64,000 nucleotides of DNA, from the NCBI GenBank assembly GCA_034435675.1, contig DAOTWP010000291.1, positions 1 to 64,000 of the forward strand, written 5' to 3'. The position numbers were made by a program, and so were the translations under genes. Origin of the DNA: DAOTWP01 sp034435675. GTDB taxonomy: Bacteria > Chloroflexota > Anaerolineae > Aggregatilineales > Phototrophicaceae. Below, piece after piece: positions 42,016-51,007 of this stretch; the first letter of the stretch is position 1, and each line of letters opens with the position of its first letter. The notes under the pieces were generated by a model, which had not been told where the DNA came from, ran no database searches, and saw only the letters and a program-made list of their open reading frames with translations.

Positions 42016-42986
42016 GGTGCAGCCCCTTTACGACTTGGGGGCTTTTTCGCCAGTTTCCCCCACGTATACTGATCACGTGTGGCTTCTGACGATTTCGCCA
42101 GCCGAATGCAGATTTCTGCCATTTGCTGGACCATCCAGTCGAAATGCCTGCGCCCCAGCGAATTAACATCCATATCCGGCGCGGGGTTCATGAACTCAAT
42201 CACATATGGCACGCCATCCTTGATGGCAAACTCCACCGTGTTCATGTCATAACCAACTGCTGCGCACAATGTCAGCGTATCCTGGTACAGCTTTTCATAG
42301 AGCGCTGGGGGGAAATCATGGTCTTCGTGGTAATAACGGGAATTGGGATCATATTTCATCACATGCACATCACGCTGCCCCAGACACATGCAGCGCGCAT
42401 AATTCTCCCAGCGAATGAACTCCTGCACAATCATCGTCAGCAGCCCGCTCCCGTTATAGCGCCAGATCAGTTCGTCCATTGAGCGCACGATATAGACATC
42501 GCGCCAGCCACCGCCATAAGCATCTTTCAGCACTACCGGGAAACCGCCCAGGCTGTCCACAATCGCCTGCCAGTTCATCGGGAACACCAGATTGCGCAGG
42601 CTTTCGTTGTGAACGATGCCGGGAACATAGTCCTTGTTGGGCAGTACTACTGTCCGGGGCGATGTCACTCCCAGTCGTGTTGCCAGCGATGCCCCGAAGA
42701 ACTTGTCGTCTGCTGACCACATGAACGGATCGTTGATGACCTTGACACCCTGGATGACCGCATTCTTCAAAAAGGAACGATAATAGGGCACTTCATGTGA
42801 AATACGGTCAACGATCACGCGGTAAGGCACGGGTTCATTCATCAGGCTTCCGCCAACCTTCATGTATTCCGCGATGACCCCTTCATTGCGGCGGTTGATT
42901 TCTTCAATGAATGCCGGGGGCCACGACCACTCGCGCCCGACAAACAGCCCGACTCGCAGTGGTTCAGCAGTATTTTGGGGTGGCAT
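42012..42986 (-). CDS. RimK-like ATP-grasp ligase
   Basis: A 324-aa ATP-grasp protein. The N-terminal pre-ATP-grasp domain starts LRVGLFVGREWSWPPAFIEE. The ATP-grasp core has FPVVLKDAYGGGWRDVYIV (Lys and Gly-rich loop), MIVQEFIRWENYARCMCLG and the metal-binding end PYVIEFMNPAPDMDVNSLG. ATG 42986 has GGAG upstream and fits the domain start better than 43034. Its 3' end overlaps the circularly permuted ATP-grasp gene. Amidoligase pairs of this kind, often with an alpha/beta hydrolase as here, are known to make small peptide-like metabolites or protein tags; the product is not known. Confidence 0.82.
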   Translation of the reverse strand: MPPQNTAEPLRVGLFVGREWSWPPAFIEEINRRNEGVIAEYMKVGGSLMNEPVPYRVIVDRISHEVPYYRSFLKNAVIQGVKVINDPFMWSADDKFFGASLATRLGVTSPRTVVLPNKDYVPGIVHNESLRNLVFPMNWQAIVDSLGGFPVVLKDAYGGGWRDVYIVRSMDELIWRYNGSGLLTMIVQEFIRWENYARCMCLGQRDVHVMKYDPNSRYYHEDHDFPPALYEKLYQDTLTLCAAVGYDMNTVEFAIKDGVPYVIEFMNPAPDMDVNSLGRRHFDWMVQQMAEICIRLAKSSEATRDQYTWGKLAKKPPSRKGAAP

Positions 42987-43110
42987 AAAACAATCTCCGT
43001 GCTGGTTCAGGAATGAAAAATAATCGTTGTTCAATCACTCAATGAGTCACCTGCCCCAACTCGCCCGGATAGCGCTCACGGTGCTGTCGCCAGGACACCC
43101 ACAAAATGAG

Positions 43111-43157
43111 CGTATTGGGTGAACAAAGGGGTTAACCCCCTTGTCCAGCAGGTAACT
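43111..43157 (-). repeat. Dispersed hairpin repeat, copy 2 (diverged)
   Basis: Hairpin ACAAGGGGG-4 nt-CCCCTTTGT on the minus strand with one mismatch pair; flanks resemble copies 1 and 3. It lies between the esterase and the RimK-like gene. Confidence 0.55.
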
Positions 43158-43230
43158 TAACCCTGTCGGTGTCTTAAATCACAACAAAAAGGCACAAAGT
43201 ACAAATGCGCTACCCTACGATAATCAGCGC

Positions 43231-43258
43231 ATTATAACGTATTTTTCCGGCGCGCAAA
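43231..43258 (-). promoter_or_regulatory. Candidate promoter of the ATP-grasp pair
   Basis: On the minus strand TTTGCG (43258-43253) and a perfect TATAAT (43236-43231) are 16 bases apart. The ~290-base gap to the ATP-grasp start also holds repeat copy 2. Confidence 0.4.
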
Positions 43259-43276
43259 TTATACGCCCTGCCTGAA

Positions 43277-43996
43277 TTAATCGTGCCCGCCGATATACAA
43301 TCTGACCATCCTGTGCCAGTAGGGCCAGTCGTGCGCCCAGCTATCCCATTCACGCAGGCTGTTGCCGATCCCTTTGGACCACAGCAAGCCCGAAAAATCG
43401 CGGTTCTGCTGGATAAAACGATCGTCTCGCCCAATCGCCATGATGATGTCCTGACGGTAAAGTGCCTGCAAACGCGCGGGGTCATGCTCATGGGCGATGA
43501 ACTGCATCGGGTTATTAAAATAGACATTTTCGTCGCTGTAGCCGCTGGTCATAAAGCGGATATCGAACATGCCGCTTAATGATAGAATGCGACCAACAAG
43601 TTCGGGGTGCTTGAGTCCGAACGTCATCGCATGATAACCGCCAAAACTCGCGCCCAGCGTAATCAGATAGGGGTTGGGGTTCTTTTGGTTCATCAGCGGC
43701 AGCACCTCGTGGTACAGATAGCTGTAATACTCGGTCTGGCGGTACGCCCGCCCGCCGGGGTGTGCCCACCAGCAGTACCAGCTCTCGCTATCTACGCTGT
43801 CCACACAGTAGACTTGCAGCCAGCCGTTGTGGATTTGCTCACCCAGGGCATCCCAGATTATCCCACGATCTTCCCACTCATAGAATCTGCCCTGCGACGT
43901 GGGAAACACCAGCACCCGCGCCCCTGCATACCCCATGACCAGCAGTTCCATGTCCCGCCTTAAACGCGGGCTGTACCAGCGATGGTATTCTCTCAT
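43277..43996 (-). CDS. Alpha/beta-hydrolase esterase (esterase D-like)
   Basis: A 239-aa cytoplasmic esterase. The nucleophile Ser117 is in the elbow LGASFGGYHAMTFG; the catalytic His is probably in WAHDWPYWHRM near the C-terminus. The N-terminal MREYHRWYSPRLRRDMELLV and YYSYLYHEVLPLM fit the esterase D/S-formylglutathione hydrolase-like group. ATG 43996 has AGGGAAG upstream and replaces an extension to 44041. Placed between a subtilase and two ATP-grasp ligases, it may release or trim the product of that pathway; this is inference. Confidence 0.82.
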   Translation of the reverse strand: MREYHRWYSPRLRRDMELLVMGYAGARVLVFPTSQGRFYEWEDRGIIWDALGEQIHNGWLQVYCVDSVDSESWYCWWAHPGGRAYRQTEYYSYLYHEVLPLMNQKNPNPYLITLGASFGGYHAMTFGLKHPELVGRILSLSGMFDIRFMTSGYSDENVYFNNPMQFIAHEHDPARLQALYRQDIIMAIGRDDRFIQQNRDFSGLLWSKGIGNSLREWDSWAHDWPYWHRMVRLYIGGHD

Positions 43997-44061
43997 GTTG
44001 ATCTTCCCTGAAGGTTGTGTTGCAAAGCTGCGAATAGTCATGTTGTGAACAGGCAGGCGGG

Positions 44062-45240
44062 CTATGCGCCCAGCGCGCGCTGCACGGCTTCCGGGGCATT
44101 CAGCGCGCCGCCACCCTGCTGTGCTGTCGGAACTGTGTCAACCCGCCGCGCAGTAGCGACGAGAATTTGCTTGATCTGTGCCGGTGTGAGCTGCGGATTT
44201 ACTTCCAGCATTTGCGCTACCACTGCGGAAACGATCGGCGCGGCAACCGATGTCCCATCCACATGCTGGTGATTGGCGTCAATCAATTTATGCGTGTGAA
44301 TACGTTCCTGAAGCAGGTTGTAGACTTCATCGTTCGGGATTGCGGCGCTGCGCCATGTCAGCCCGAAATCTTCATAGCCCTGCCGTAGTGCCCGCCGTAG
44401 GGTTTTGGCGTCGCTGGATTGCAGCAGCGGACCGAGCCACTGTGCCTCGCGGGCGACAGTTGTACCGGGGAGAATTGGCGAGGGGATCCAGCGGGCAGGC
44501 GCGAGCAAATCGGGCTTGGCGCTGCCGTCATATGCTGAGCCGTAATTGCTGCCATAGGCTACCCACAGCGCATGGTCCAGCGTATTCTGGTCATCCAGTC
44601 CGCCCACCGTAATTGCCTCCGCACTGCTGGCAGGCGGCACTAACCGTTCAACCGGTTGGTTGCCCGCCGCCGCGACGACGACCACACCCCCATCCGTAAG
44701 ACCCCGCACCAGCTCGTAGATCGGATGCTGTGGATCTGCGGACACAAAATCACCACCGACAGACAGATTGACCACCCGGATATTAAAGCGCTGATGATTG
44801 GCATTCACCCACTGCAAACCGCGCAGAATATCGTCTTCCTTGATTTCCCAGCGTAAATTGCTGACTTTGATCAGCACGAGCTGCGCGCCCGAAGCGATAC
44901 CGCGATAACGCCCGGCTGAGACGCTGCCGTCCCCGGCGGCAATCACGCTGGTCATTTGTCCATGCCAGCTATAATTGTGCGCCTGTTGAAACCGCCGGCT
45001 GGCAGTGCTTTCGATAGCATAGCGGGCGGTGGCGTCCACATGCATCAGCACGCGGCTGGCAATGTCCGGATGCGGATAAAACCCGCTGTCAATGAATGCA
45101 ATGACGATACCCTGCCCCGTGTAAGTGGGCAGCGCGCCTGTGCGTTCCGGCGTAGACAGCAGTGTCGGCGCACTGTTGGGGTAGGTGGGATAATTGGCAG
45201 TGAACAACGGCATATGCTGGTTAATGACCCTGTGGAGCAT
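44062..45240 (-). CDS. Subtilisin-like serine protease (S8), cytoplasmic
   Basis: A 392-aa S8 peptidase with a complete triad: Asp in IAFIDSGFYPHPD, His in NYSWHGQMTSVIAAGDG, oxyanion Asn in VVAAAGNQPV and nucleophile Ser331 in DGTSVAAPIVSAVVAQML. There is no signal peptide and almost no propeptide, so it probably works inside the cell, perhaps on a peptide made or tagged by the neighbouring ATP-grasp enzymes. Start is ATG 45240 or ATG 45213; neither has a well-spaced ribosome-binding site. It lies 78 bases after one ATP-grasp gene and 65 before the esterase. Confidence 0.87.
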   Translation of the reverse strand: MLHRVINQHMPLFTANYPTYPNSAPTLLSTPERTGALPTYTGQGIVIAFIDSGFYPHPDIASRVLMHVDATARYAIESTASRRFQQAHNYSWHGQMTSVIAAGDGSVSAGRYRGIASGAQLVLIKVSNLRWEIKEDDILRGLQWVNANHQRFNIRVVNLSVGGDFVSADPQHPIYELVRGLTDGGVVVVAAAGNQPVERLVPPASSAEAITVGGLDDQNTLDHALWVAYGSNYGSAYDGSAKPDLLAPARWIPSPILPGTTVAREAQWLGPLLQSSDAKTLRRALRQGYEDFGLTWRSAAIPNDEVYNLLQERIHTHKLIDANHQHVDGTSVAAPIVSAVVAQMLEVNPQLTPAQIKQILVATARRVDTVPTAQQGGGALNAPEAVQRALGA

Positions 45241-45318
45241 GCAAGGCTTGCAACGTGTTGTTTCTCTACTCTACACCGAAGTTTATGCTTGCATCTGTGA
45301 AATTGACCTGAAGTTTTC

Positions 45319-46515
45319 TCAATGCATGGGTTTATCACGCGGCGGCGCGACTGCCATGAAGTCATTCACAAAGCGCGGGTGATAATCAGCAAGCAGGGCG
45401 CTAACCCGGTCATAATCCGGCGATGCTACAATCAGACCAGCATGATACGCCATGTTCAGCCGCCAGACAACTTCCAGGTCACTGTAAGCTGACAAATCGG
45501 GATGTTCCTGTTTGGAGAGGGAAATCAGCAGTCCCGCTTGCTGCTGATGAATATCCGGCAGTTGGTATGCTTCACCGCGCAGGTGCGCCACCTCAATCCG
45601 CGCCCACTCCGCCCATAAATTCAGACTGCTTGCGGCTTGCACCAGATCAGCGATGTGCGCGCCACCGACACGCCCGGCAATTTCGAGGAAGTAGAAACGA
45701 CCATCCGCGTGTGCCTTGATGTACTCGGCGTGTGCTGCCCCCTGGTGGATTTGCACCGCGTTAATCACCTGCGCGTTGACCTGCCGAATAGCAACAGCAT
45801 CGGGATCATCCGGTTGCAGCGTGCGTGTAATAAAGATACCCCCTTCATGCGCAACATTCATCGGGGGCGCGCCATATTTCTGCACACTGCAAAAGACGAT
45901 CTCGCCATCGACGATCAGCGAATCCGCATGATAAACATCGCCAGGGATATACTGCTCCAGAACGCGAAAAGACTGTTGATCACCTAGCTGATCCAGCCAG
46001 CGCCAGACTTCCTCGTCATTGTGGCACTTTTTGATGCCCATTGCGCCCGCTTCAAGGCGCGGCTTCAACACCCAGGGCGGTGTCACGCTGCCCATATAGG
46101 CGCGCAAACGGTCATAATTGTTCACGCCAATAAACGGCGGCACCAAAATGCCCGCCCGCTGTGTTTGCAGGCGCATCATCAGCTTATCGCGGAAATAGCG
46201 CGTCTGTGTAATCCCTGCGCCCTGTACTTGTAGGTGTTCCCGCAGTACTGCTGCCATCTCGACATCATATTCATCCAGCGGGACAATCGCCTGAAGATCA
46301 TGTGAGCGCATCAGATAGGCGACCGCATAGAGCATATCAGGCAGTTTGGACAGATTCGGCATCAGGAACAGGCGATCAATGCTGCTCCATGCCCAGGGTT
46401 CATCTTTCAGACGTTCTTCAGTGACCAGAATCACATAGCAACCCTGCCGCTTAGCCTCCTCAAGGAAGGCGTTGCCTTTGAAGTAGCTGGAAATGCACAG
46501 AATGGTGTTTGACAT
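45319..46515 (-). CDS. ATP-grasp carboxylate-amine ligase
   Basis: A 398-aa ATP-grasp enzyme of the biotin-carboxylase-like type. The Rossmann-like N-terminus reads NTILCISSYFKGNAFLEEAK. The ATP-grasp core has PPWVLKPRLEAGAMGIKK (Lys), RVLEQYIPGDVYHADSLIV, and the metal-binding end RFYFLEIAGRVGGAHIADLV. These residues fit enzymes that join amino acids into dipeptides. ATG 46515 begins the domain; an extension to 46566 lacks homology. It is the first gene of the minus-strand run that ends at 40669 and is divergent from rocD. Confidence 0.83.
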   Translation of the reverse strand: MSNTILCISSYFKGNAFLEEAKRQGCYVILVTEERLKDEPWAWSSIDRLFLMPNLSKLPDMLYAVAYLMRSHDLQAIVPLDEYDVEMAAVLREHLQVQGAGITQTRYFRDKLMMRLQTQRAGILVPPFIGVNNYDRLRAYMGSVTPPWVLKPRLEAGAMGIKKCHNDEEVWRWLDQLGDQQSFRVLEQYIPGDVYHADSLIVDGEIVFCSVQKYGAPPMNVAHEGGIFITRTLQPDDPDAVAIRQVNAQVINAVQIHQGAAHAEYIKAHADGRFYFLEIAGRVGGAHIADLVQAASSLNLWAEWARIEVAHLRGEAYQLPDIHQQQAGLLISLSKQEHPDLSAYSDLEVVWRLNMAYHAGLIVASPDYDRVSALLADYHPRFVNDFMAVAPPRDKPMH

Positions 46516-46651
46516 AGGCTTAACCCAATTAACCGGCGGCAAGTGCGATGCCCGTGATGATAGCATGGGAAGTTCAAACGCTCAAAATTTCGCAGCTTGT
46601 GACAACGTTGTCTGGTCTGATCTGGCACGCGCCTTTTTTGGCAATCTGCCT

Positions 46652-46657
46652 TATAAT
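46652..46657 (+). promoter_or_regulatory. Candidate -10 box of rocD
   Basis: Perfect TATAAT 41 bases before the rocD start; no convincing -35 box at normal spacing. Confidence 0.35.
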
Positions 46658-46697
46658 ACAGGTATGAATTTATGTAGTTTGAACAAGGGGAAAGCCT

Positions 46698-47915
46698 ATG
46701 ATCGATACAAAGCTGCACACACAGGATTACATTGGTCTCGAAAAACAGTACAATGCCAACAATTACAAACCTCTTGATGTTGTGCTGGAGCGCGGTGAAG
46801 GCATCTGGGTGTGGGATGTCGAAGGCAAGCGCTATCTGGATTTTTTGAGCGCCTATTCGGCAGTGAATCAGGGGCACGCACACCCGCGTCTGGTCAAGGC
46901 GCTGGTGGATCAGGCGGCGCGTCTGCCGCTGACCTCGCGCGCATTTCGCAATGACCAGTTGCCCCTGCTGGCAAAGGAACTGTGCGAGCTGCTCGGCTAT
47001 GAAAAAGTGCTGCCGATGAACAGCGGCGCAGAAGCTGTTGAGACTGCACTGAAGATTACGCGCAAGTGGGGCTACAAGGTCAAGGGTGTGCCGGATAATC
47101 AGGCAGAAATCATTACCTTCACGGGCAACTTTGCCGGGCGTACCATCTCGATCATCAGCTTTTCCCCGGAAGAACAGTACCGTGATGGTTTTGGACCTTT
47201 TACGCCGGGCTTCAAGATGGTTCCCTATGGTGATGCCGAAGCGCTGGCAGCCGCCATCACGCCCAATACGGTGGGGATCCTGATTGAGCCAATCCAGGGT
47301 GAAGGCGGCATCATTGTCCCGCCAGCAGGCTTTTTAAAGCGCGTGCGCGCATTGTGTGACGAACACAAGATCCTGCTGATTGCCGATGAAATCCAGACCG
47401 GATTGGGGCGCACCGGCAAACTGCTGGCATCCGAATGGGAAGGTGTGCGGGCAGATATGATTACGCTTGGCAAAGCGTTGTCCGGCGGGTTTTACCCCGT
47501 GTCTGCGGTGCTAACTGACAACCCGGTGATGGAGGTGATTAAACCTGGCGATCATGGTTCCACCTTTGGTGGCAATCCGTTGGGGGCGGCAGTGGCGCGC
47601 GAGGCGCTGCGGGTGTTAGTCGAAGAAGGCTTGATCGACAATGCACACCAGCAGGGTGAATACCTGATGGGACGGTTAAGACGCATCGAAAGCGAGCACA
47701 TCAAGGAAGTGCGCGGACGCGGACTGCTGATTGGTGTTGAACTGCACCCCTCCGCTGGCGGCGCGCGACGCTTCTGCGAAGCGCTGAAGAGCGAAGGCTT
47801 GCTCTGCAAAGAAACCCATGACCATGTTATCCGTTTTGCTCCGCCGCTGGTCATCCAGAAAGAAGACATTGACTGGGCATTCGACAAAATCGAGCGCGTA
47901 CTGATGATGGAATAA
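46698..47915 (+). CDS. rocD: Ornithine--oxo-acid aminotransferase
   Basis: A 405-aa class III PLP aminotransferase that converts ornithine and 2-oxoglutarate to glutamate semialdehyde and glutamate in arginine/proline metabolism. Diagnostic parts are RYLDFLSAYSAVNQGHAHPR, VLPMNSGAEAVETALK, LIEPIQGEGGI, IADEIQTGLGRTGKLLA and the PLP lysine Lys259 in TLGKALSGGFYPVSAV. The DHGSTFGGNPLGAAVA motif follows the ornithine aminotransferase pattern. AAGGGGAAAG precedes the ATG. Confidence 0.94.
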   Translation: MIDTKLHTQDYIGLEKQYNANNYKPLDVVLERGEGIWVWDVEGKRYLDFLSAYSAVNQGHAHPRLVKALVDQAARLPLTSRAFRNDQLPLLAKELCELLGYEKVLPMNSGAEAVETALKITRKWGYKVKGVPDNQAEIITFTGNFAGRTISIISFSPEEQYRDGFGPFTPGFKMVPYGDAEALAAAITPNTVGILIEPIQGEGGIIVPPAGFLKRVRALCDEHKILLIADEIQTGLGRTGKLLASEWEGVRADMITLGKALSGGFYPVSAVLTDNPVMEVIKPGDHGSTFGGNPLGAAVAREALRVLVEEGLIDNAHQQGEYLMGRLRRIESEHIKEVRGRGLLIGVELHPSAGGARRFCEALKSEGLLCKETHDHVIRFAPPLVIQKEDIDWAFDKIERVLMME

Positions 47916-47933
47916 CGTTACCAGATTAAACAG

Positions 47934-47960
47934 CGGGGGCACTTGCAGCAAGTGCCCCCG
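47934..47960. terminator. Bidirectional terminator after rocD
   Basis: Perfect 12-bp stem CGGGGGCACTTG/CAAGTGCCCCCG with a 3-nt loop between convergent genes, then GTTTCTC. Confidence 0.8.
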
Positions 47961-47996
47961 GTTTCTCATATTCAGCATCCACTTGTCGGGATTGGT

Positions 47997-49235
47997 TCAG
48001 CCCTTCAATCCTGAAGTTGCCACGCCTTCGATAAAGTAGCGCTGTGCCACAATAAAGATCAAAATCGGCGGGATAATCGCTACCGCCGCGCCGGTCAGCA
48101 CCAGATTGGGCTGGTCGGCGGCAATGTTGCTTAGGCGGATCAGCGACAGCGTGAGCACATGGTTCGGCTCGTTGCCTTCACCGATAATCAGCAGGGGCCA
48201 CAGGAAACTGTTCCACGCATACAGGAACGAGAAAATCCCCAGCGTGGCAATTGCCGGTGTACTCAACGGGACAAAGATTGTCCACAGAATACGGAAGCGG
48301 CTGCATCCGTCCAGCAGCGCTGCTTCTTCCAGTTCCTTTGGAATCGTGATGAAGAACTGGCGCATCAGGAAAGTGCCATAAGCGGTGAAAATCCAGGGCA
48401 CAATCAGGCTGACGATGTGATTCTGCCAGCCAATCGTGACCATCAGGCGGTACAGCGGGATAATCAGCACCACAAACGGGATCATGATGGATCCCAGATA
48501 GGCGATAAACAGCGTATCGCGCCCACGAAAACGCACCCGCGAGAAAGCGTACCCGCCGAAGATTGACGTAATCAACTGCCCCACCGTAACGCCTATAGTA
48601 ACCAGCGTGGTGTTGACCAGCGCACGGTTGAGATTCAGCCCAAAAACGGTGGAGTAGTTTTCCACGCGGAAATCCACAACCTCGACCGAGGTGGCAGTGC
48701 GAGCCACCGCATACTGCACATCCTCAGCGTCATCTGGATTGATGAATAGATCCAGCGATCCCCGGTACGCCAGCAGCAGGGGAATTGGCTCACCGTCAAC
48801 GGGCACTTCGTAGACGTCGAATGAGTCGGTGCTGCCATCACTCATCGGCACTGCGACCTGCTGCCCTGTGGGGCTGAGATCGTCAATCGGATACTGGACG
48901 AGAATTTCACTCTCGCGTGGATTATCCCGGCTGATTAACTCGGCGGAGGTGAAGAAGCCAAAACGCACTTTCTCGCCGGTTTGCAGATACTGCCGTTCAA
49001 CACCATCCACGTCAAAAGTGTAAGCGTTCAGTTGTTCCCCGTTATATTCCACTGTCACCGGGCTGTAAGGCAGCAGGCGCGGTGGGTCATGAAACACATC
49101 GCTGGATGTTTTGAGCGATGTGGACATCATGTAGAGGAATGGGAACAGCATAATGAATGCGAAGAAGGTCAGTAGTGCGTAGACCACCAATCGCCCGAAA
49201 TACCACCAAAAGTTCTTTTCCGGTACACGATCCAT
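47997..49235 (-). CDS. Carbohydrate ABC transporter permease (MalG-like), enlarged
   Basis: Inner membrane subunit (412 aa) of a sugar importer. After the first helix and the STSLKTSSDVF motif comes a hydrophilic outside segment of ~130 residues absent from ordinary MalG proteins (about 55-185). The usual remainder follows, with YSTVFGLNLNRALVNT and the cytoplasmic EAA loop EEAALLDGCSRFRILWTIFVP that docks the ATPase. It starts 11 bases after the end of the partner permease and ends the operon. Confidence 0.87.
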   Translation of the reverse strand: MDRVPEKNFWWYFGRLVVYALLTFFAFIMLFPFLYMMSTSLKTSSDVFHDPPRLLPYSPVTVEYNGEQLNAYTFDVDGVERQYLQTGEKVRFGFFTSAELISRDNPRESEILVQYPIDDLSPTGQQVAVPMSDGSTDSFDVYEVPVDGEPIPLLLAYRGSLDLFINPDDAEDVQYAVARTATSVEVVDFRVENYSTVFGLNLNRALVNTTLVTIGVTVGQLITSIFGGYAFSRVRFRGRDTLFIAYLGSIMIPFVVLIIPLYRLMVTIGWQNHIVSLIVPWIFTAYGTFLMRQFFITIPKELEEAALLDGCSRFRILWTIFVPLSTPAIATLGIFSFLYAWNSFLWPLLIIGEGNEPNHVLTLSLIRLSNIAADQPNLVLTGAAVAIIPPILIFIVAQRYFIEGVATSGLKG

Positions 49236-49246
49236 CGTTTGCGCTC

Positions 49247-50932
49247 CTAACTGTCATACGCCTGCGAACGCTGCAAACGGAACTGTGCCAGCGTCACCAG
49301 GAAAATTAACCCGAACAACAGCCAGGCAATTGCCGACGCATAGCCAAAGTCAAAGAAGAAGAAGCCGCGATTGTATAGGTTATATACAACGGTGGTGGCA
49401 TTGACCGGCATCGGACGCACAGAGATCAGGGCGTAGGGTTCGTTGAACACTTGCAGTCCGGTGATGATCGTTGTGATCATGACGAAGAATGTCGTCGGGG
49501 CAAGCAATGGCAGGGTTACATTGCGGAATCGCTGCCAGCCGTTAGCGCCGTCTACGTAAGCGGCTTCGTACAGAATTTTGGGGATGCCCTGCAAGCCCGC
49601 CAGAAACAGCACCGTATTAAAGCCAATTACCTGCCACGCGGCAAGCAGCACGATAGCGAACAACTGTACGCCGGGGTCTGTCAGCCAGTTGATGTTGGGG
49701 TCAACGATAGACATACCGAAGGTATTGTTGAGGAATGTGACAATACCTGTGATTACATAGTTGATAAACCCAATCGTGGGATCATACAACCAGCGCCAGA
49801 TTAGTGCCGTGCCAACCACTGCCGCCACCGAAGGTACAAAGTAGACCGCGCGGAAGAATTTCATCCCCGCCAGTTTCGTGTTCATAATCATTGCCAGCAG
49901 CAGCGCCGGAATAATCGCCAGTGGCACCAGCACCAGACAGAATATCAGCGTGTTGCGTAGACTGTACCAGAACATAGGGTCACGCGCGCCCAGCACATAG
50001 CGGGTCGAGCCGATGACGATTTCGCCCAGTGCCGTAAAACCTGAGGACATCACGCTCTGTGTGTTGACAGTCATATCCTCAGTGGTGGCGATTTCAAGAC
50101 TGAGGATGGTGGCATAGTTTTCCAAACCAATCACGTCAGGAACCTGCCCAACGGTATCGTTGGTAAAGCTGAGGTAAAACGACAGCAGCAAGGGACCGGC
50201 AAAAAACAGCATGAAGCCAATAATATTCGGCGACAGCATCAGCCAGCCCTGCCACGCCTCCTGCCCTTCCGGCTTCTCGTGAAAATGCACGCCCAGGCGC
50301 ATCAACCGCCATGCGAGCACACCAGAAATAAGCATGACGCCGGTGGTGATCCACGTTTCAATCCGTCCATACGTTCCCAGAATAGCGCTGGCAGCGTCAA
50401 GGATTCCGGCACTGAGCAGAAACACGATCAGGGTCAGTGCGCCAAGTGCCACCGCCGCGCGCTCCAGCCACAACCGCACAGGACCGTCCTCAGGGAGCTT
50501 GCCACTCCCCCACCACAGCACCCAGGCAACCGGCAGCCCGATCAACCAGGGATAATGTGCCAGAATCGCCGGTGAGAGGTTGTCCATACCCAGAAACACG
50601 CCCCACAGACTGAGCAGCACAAAACCACCCAGCACCATTGTTACGTAATTGATTACCATTGCAATGTACCGCCCTGCCGGGTGACGACGGCGCATCAATG
50701 GGATGCTCACACCAGCGAGAATCGCCGGGAGAAGCGCAACATGCCCTATAAATACTTTTACCGGGCTTCCCAAACCAAAAAATGCTTCTTCAGCCTGAAA
50801 AATCGTAACCGCCATCCAGAGGCTGGCAGCCACAATCACCAGCATCCAGACGCTAATAATCAGAAGAACACGGGGAGCCGTTATACCTCCGGCAACTTCA
50901 CCCTGTCGTTGCTCGCTGATAGCCATATCCAT
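49247..50932 (-). CDS. Carbohydrate ABC transporter permease (MalF-like), with extra N-terminal membrane region
   Basis: A 561-aa permease. About 230 residues with six or so extra hydrophobic helices precede a standard MalF-like core that starts near WLMLSPNIIGFMLFFAGPLL. The EAA loop reads YEAAYVDGANGWQRFRNVTL. ATG 50932 is chosen because AGGGGG stands upstream. Ordinary sugar permeases of this class are ~300 aa. It lies between the binding-protein gene and the second permease. Confidence 0.86.
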   Translation of the reverse strand: MDMAISEQRQGEVAGGITAPRVLLIISVWMLVIVAASLWMAVTIFQAEEAFFGLGSPVKVFIGHVALLPAILAGVSIPLMRRRHPAGRYIAMVINYVTMVLGGFVLLSLWGVFLGMDNLSPAILAHYPWLIGLPVAWVLWWGSGKLPEDGPVRLWLERAAVALGALTLIVFLLSAGILDAASAILGTYGRIETWITTGVMLISGVLAWRLMRLGVHFHEKPEGQEAWQGWLMLSPNIIGFMLFFAGPLLLSFYLSFTNDTVGQVPDVIGLENYATILSLEIATTEDMTVNTQSVMSSGFTALGEIVIGSTRYVLGARDPMFWYSLRNTLIFCLVLVPLAIIPALLLAMIMNTKLAGMKFFRAVYFVPSVAAVVGTALIWRWLYDPTIGFINYVITGIVTFLNNTFGMSIVDPNINWLTDPGVQLFAIVLLAAWQVIGFNTVLFLAGLQGIPKILYEAAYVDGANGWQRFRNVTLPLLAPTTFFVMITTIITGLQVFNEPYALISVRPMPVNATTVVYNLYNRGFFFFDFGYASAIAWLLFGLIFLVTLAQFRLQRSQAYDS

Positions 50933-51007
50933 AACTTTTTGCCCCCTGCCGGTTTCCATCCCCGGAGGGGCGAATCATAACGATTCGCCCCCCGGTAAAG
51001 CCGTGAT

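Noticed and set aside
46674..46697. GAACAAGGGG before rocD as a fourth copy of the hairpin repeat
   Set aside because: Only half of the core is present, with no second arm; it is the ribosome-binding site of rocD.
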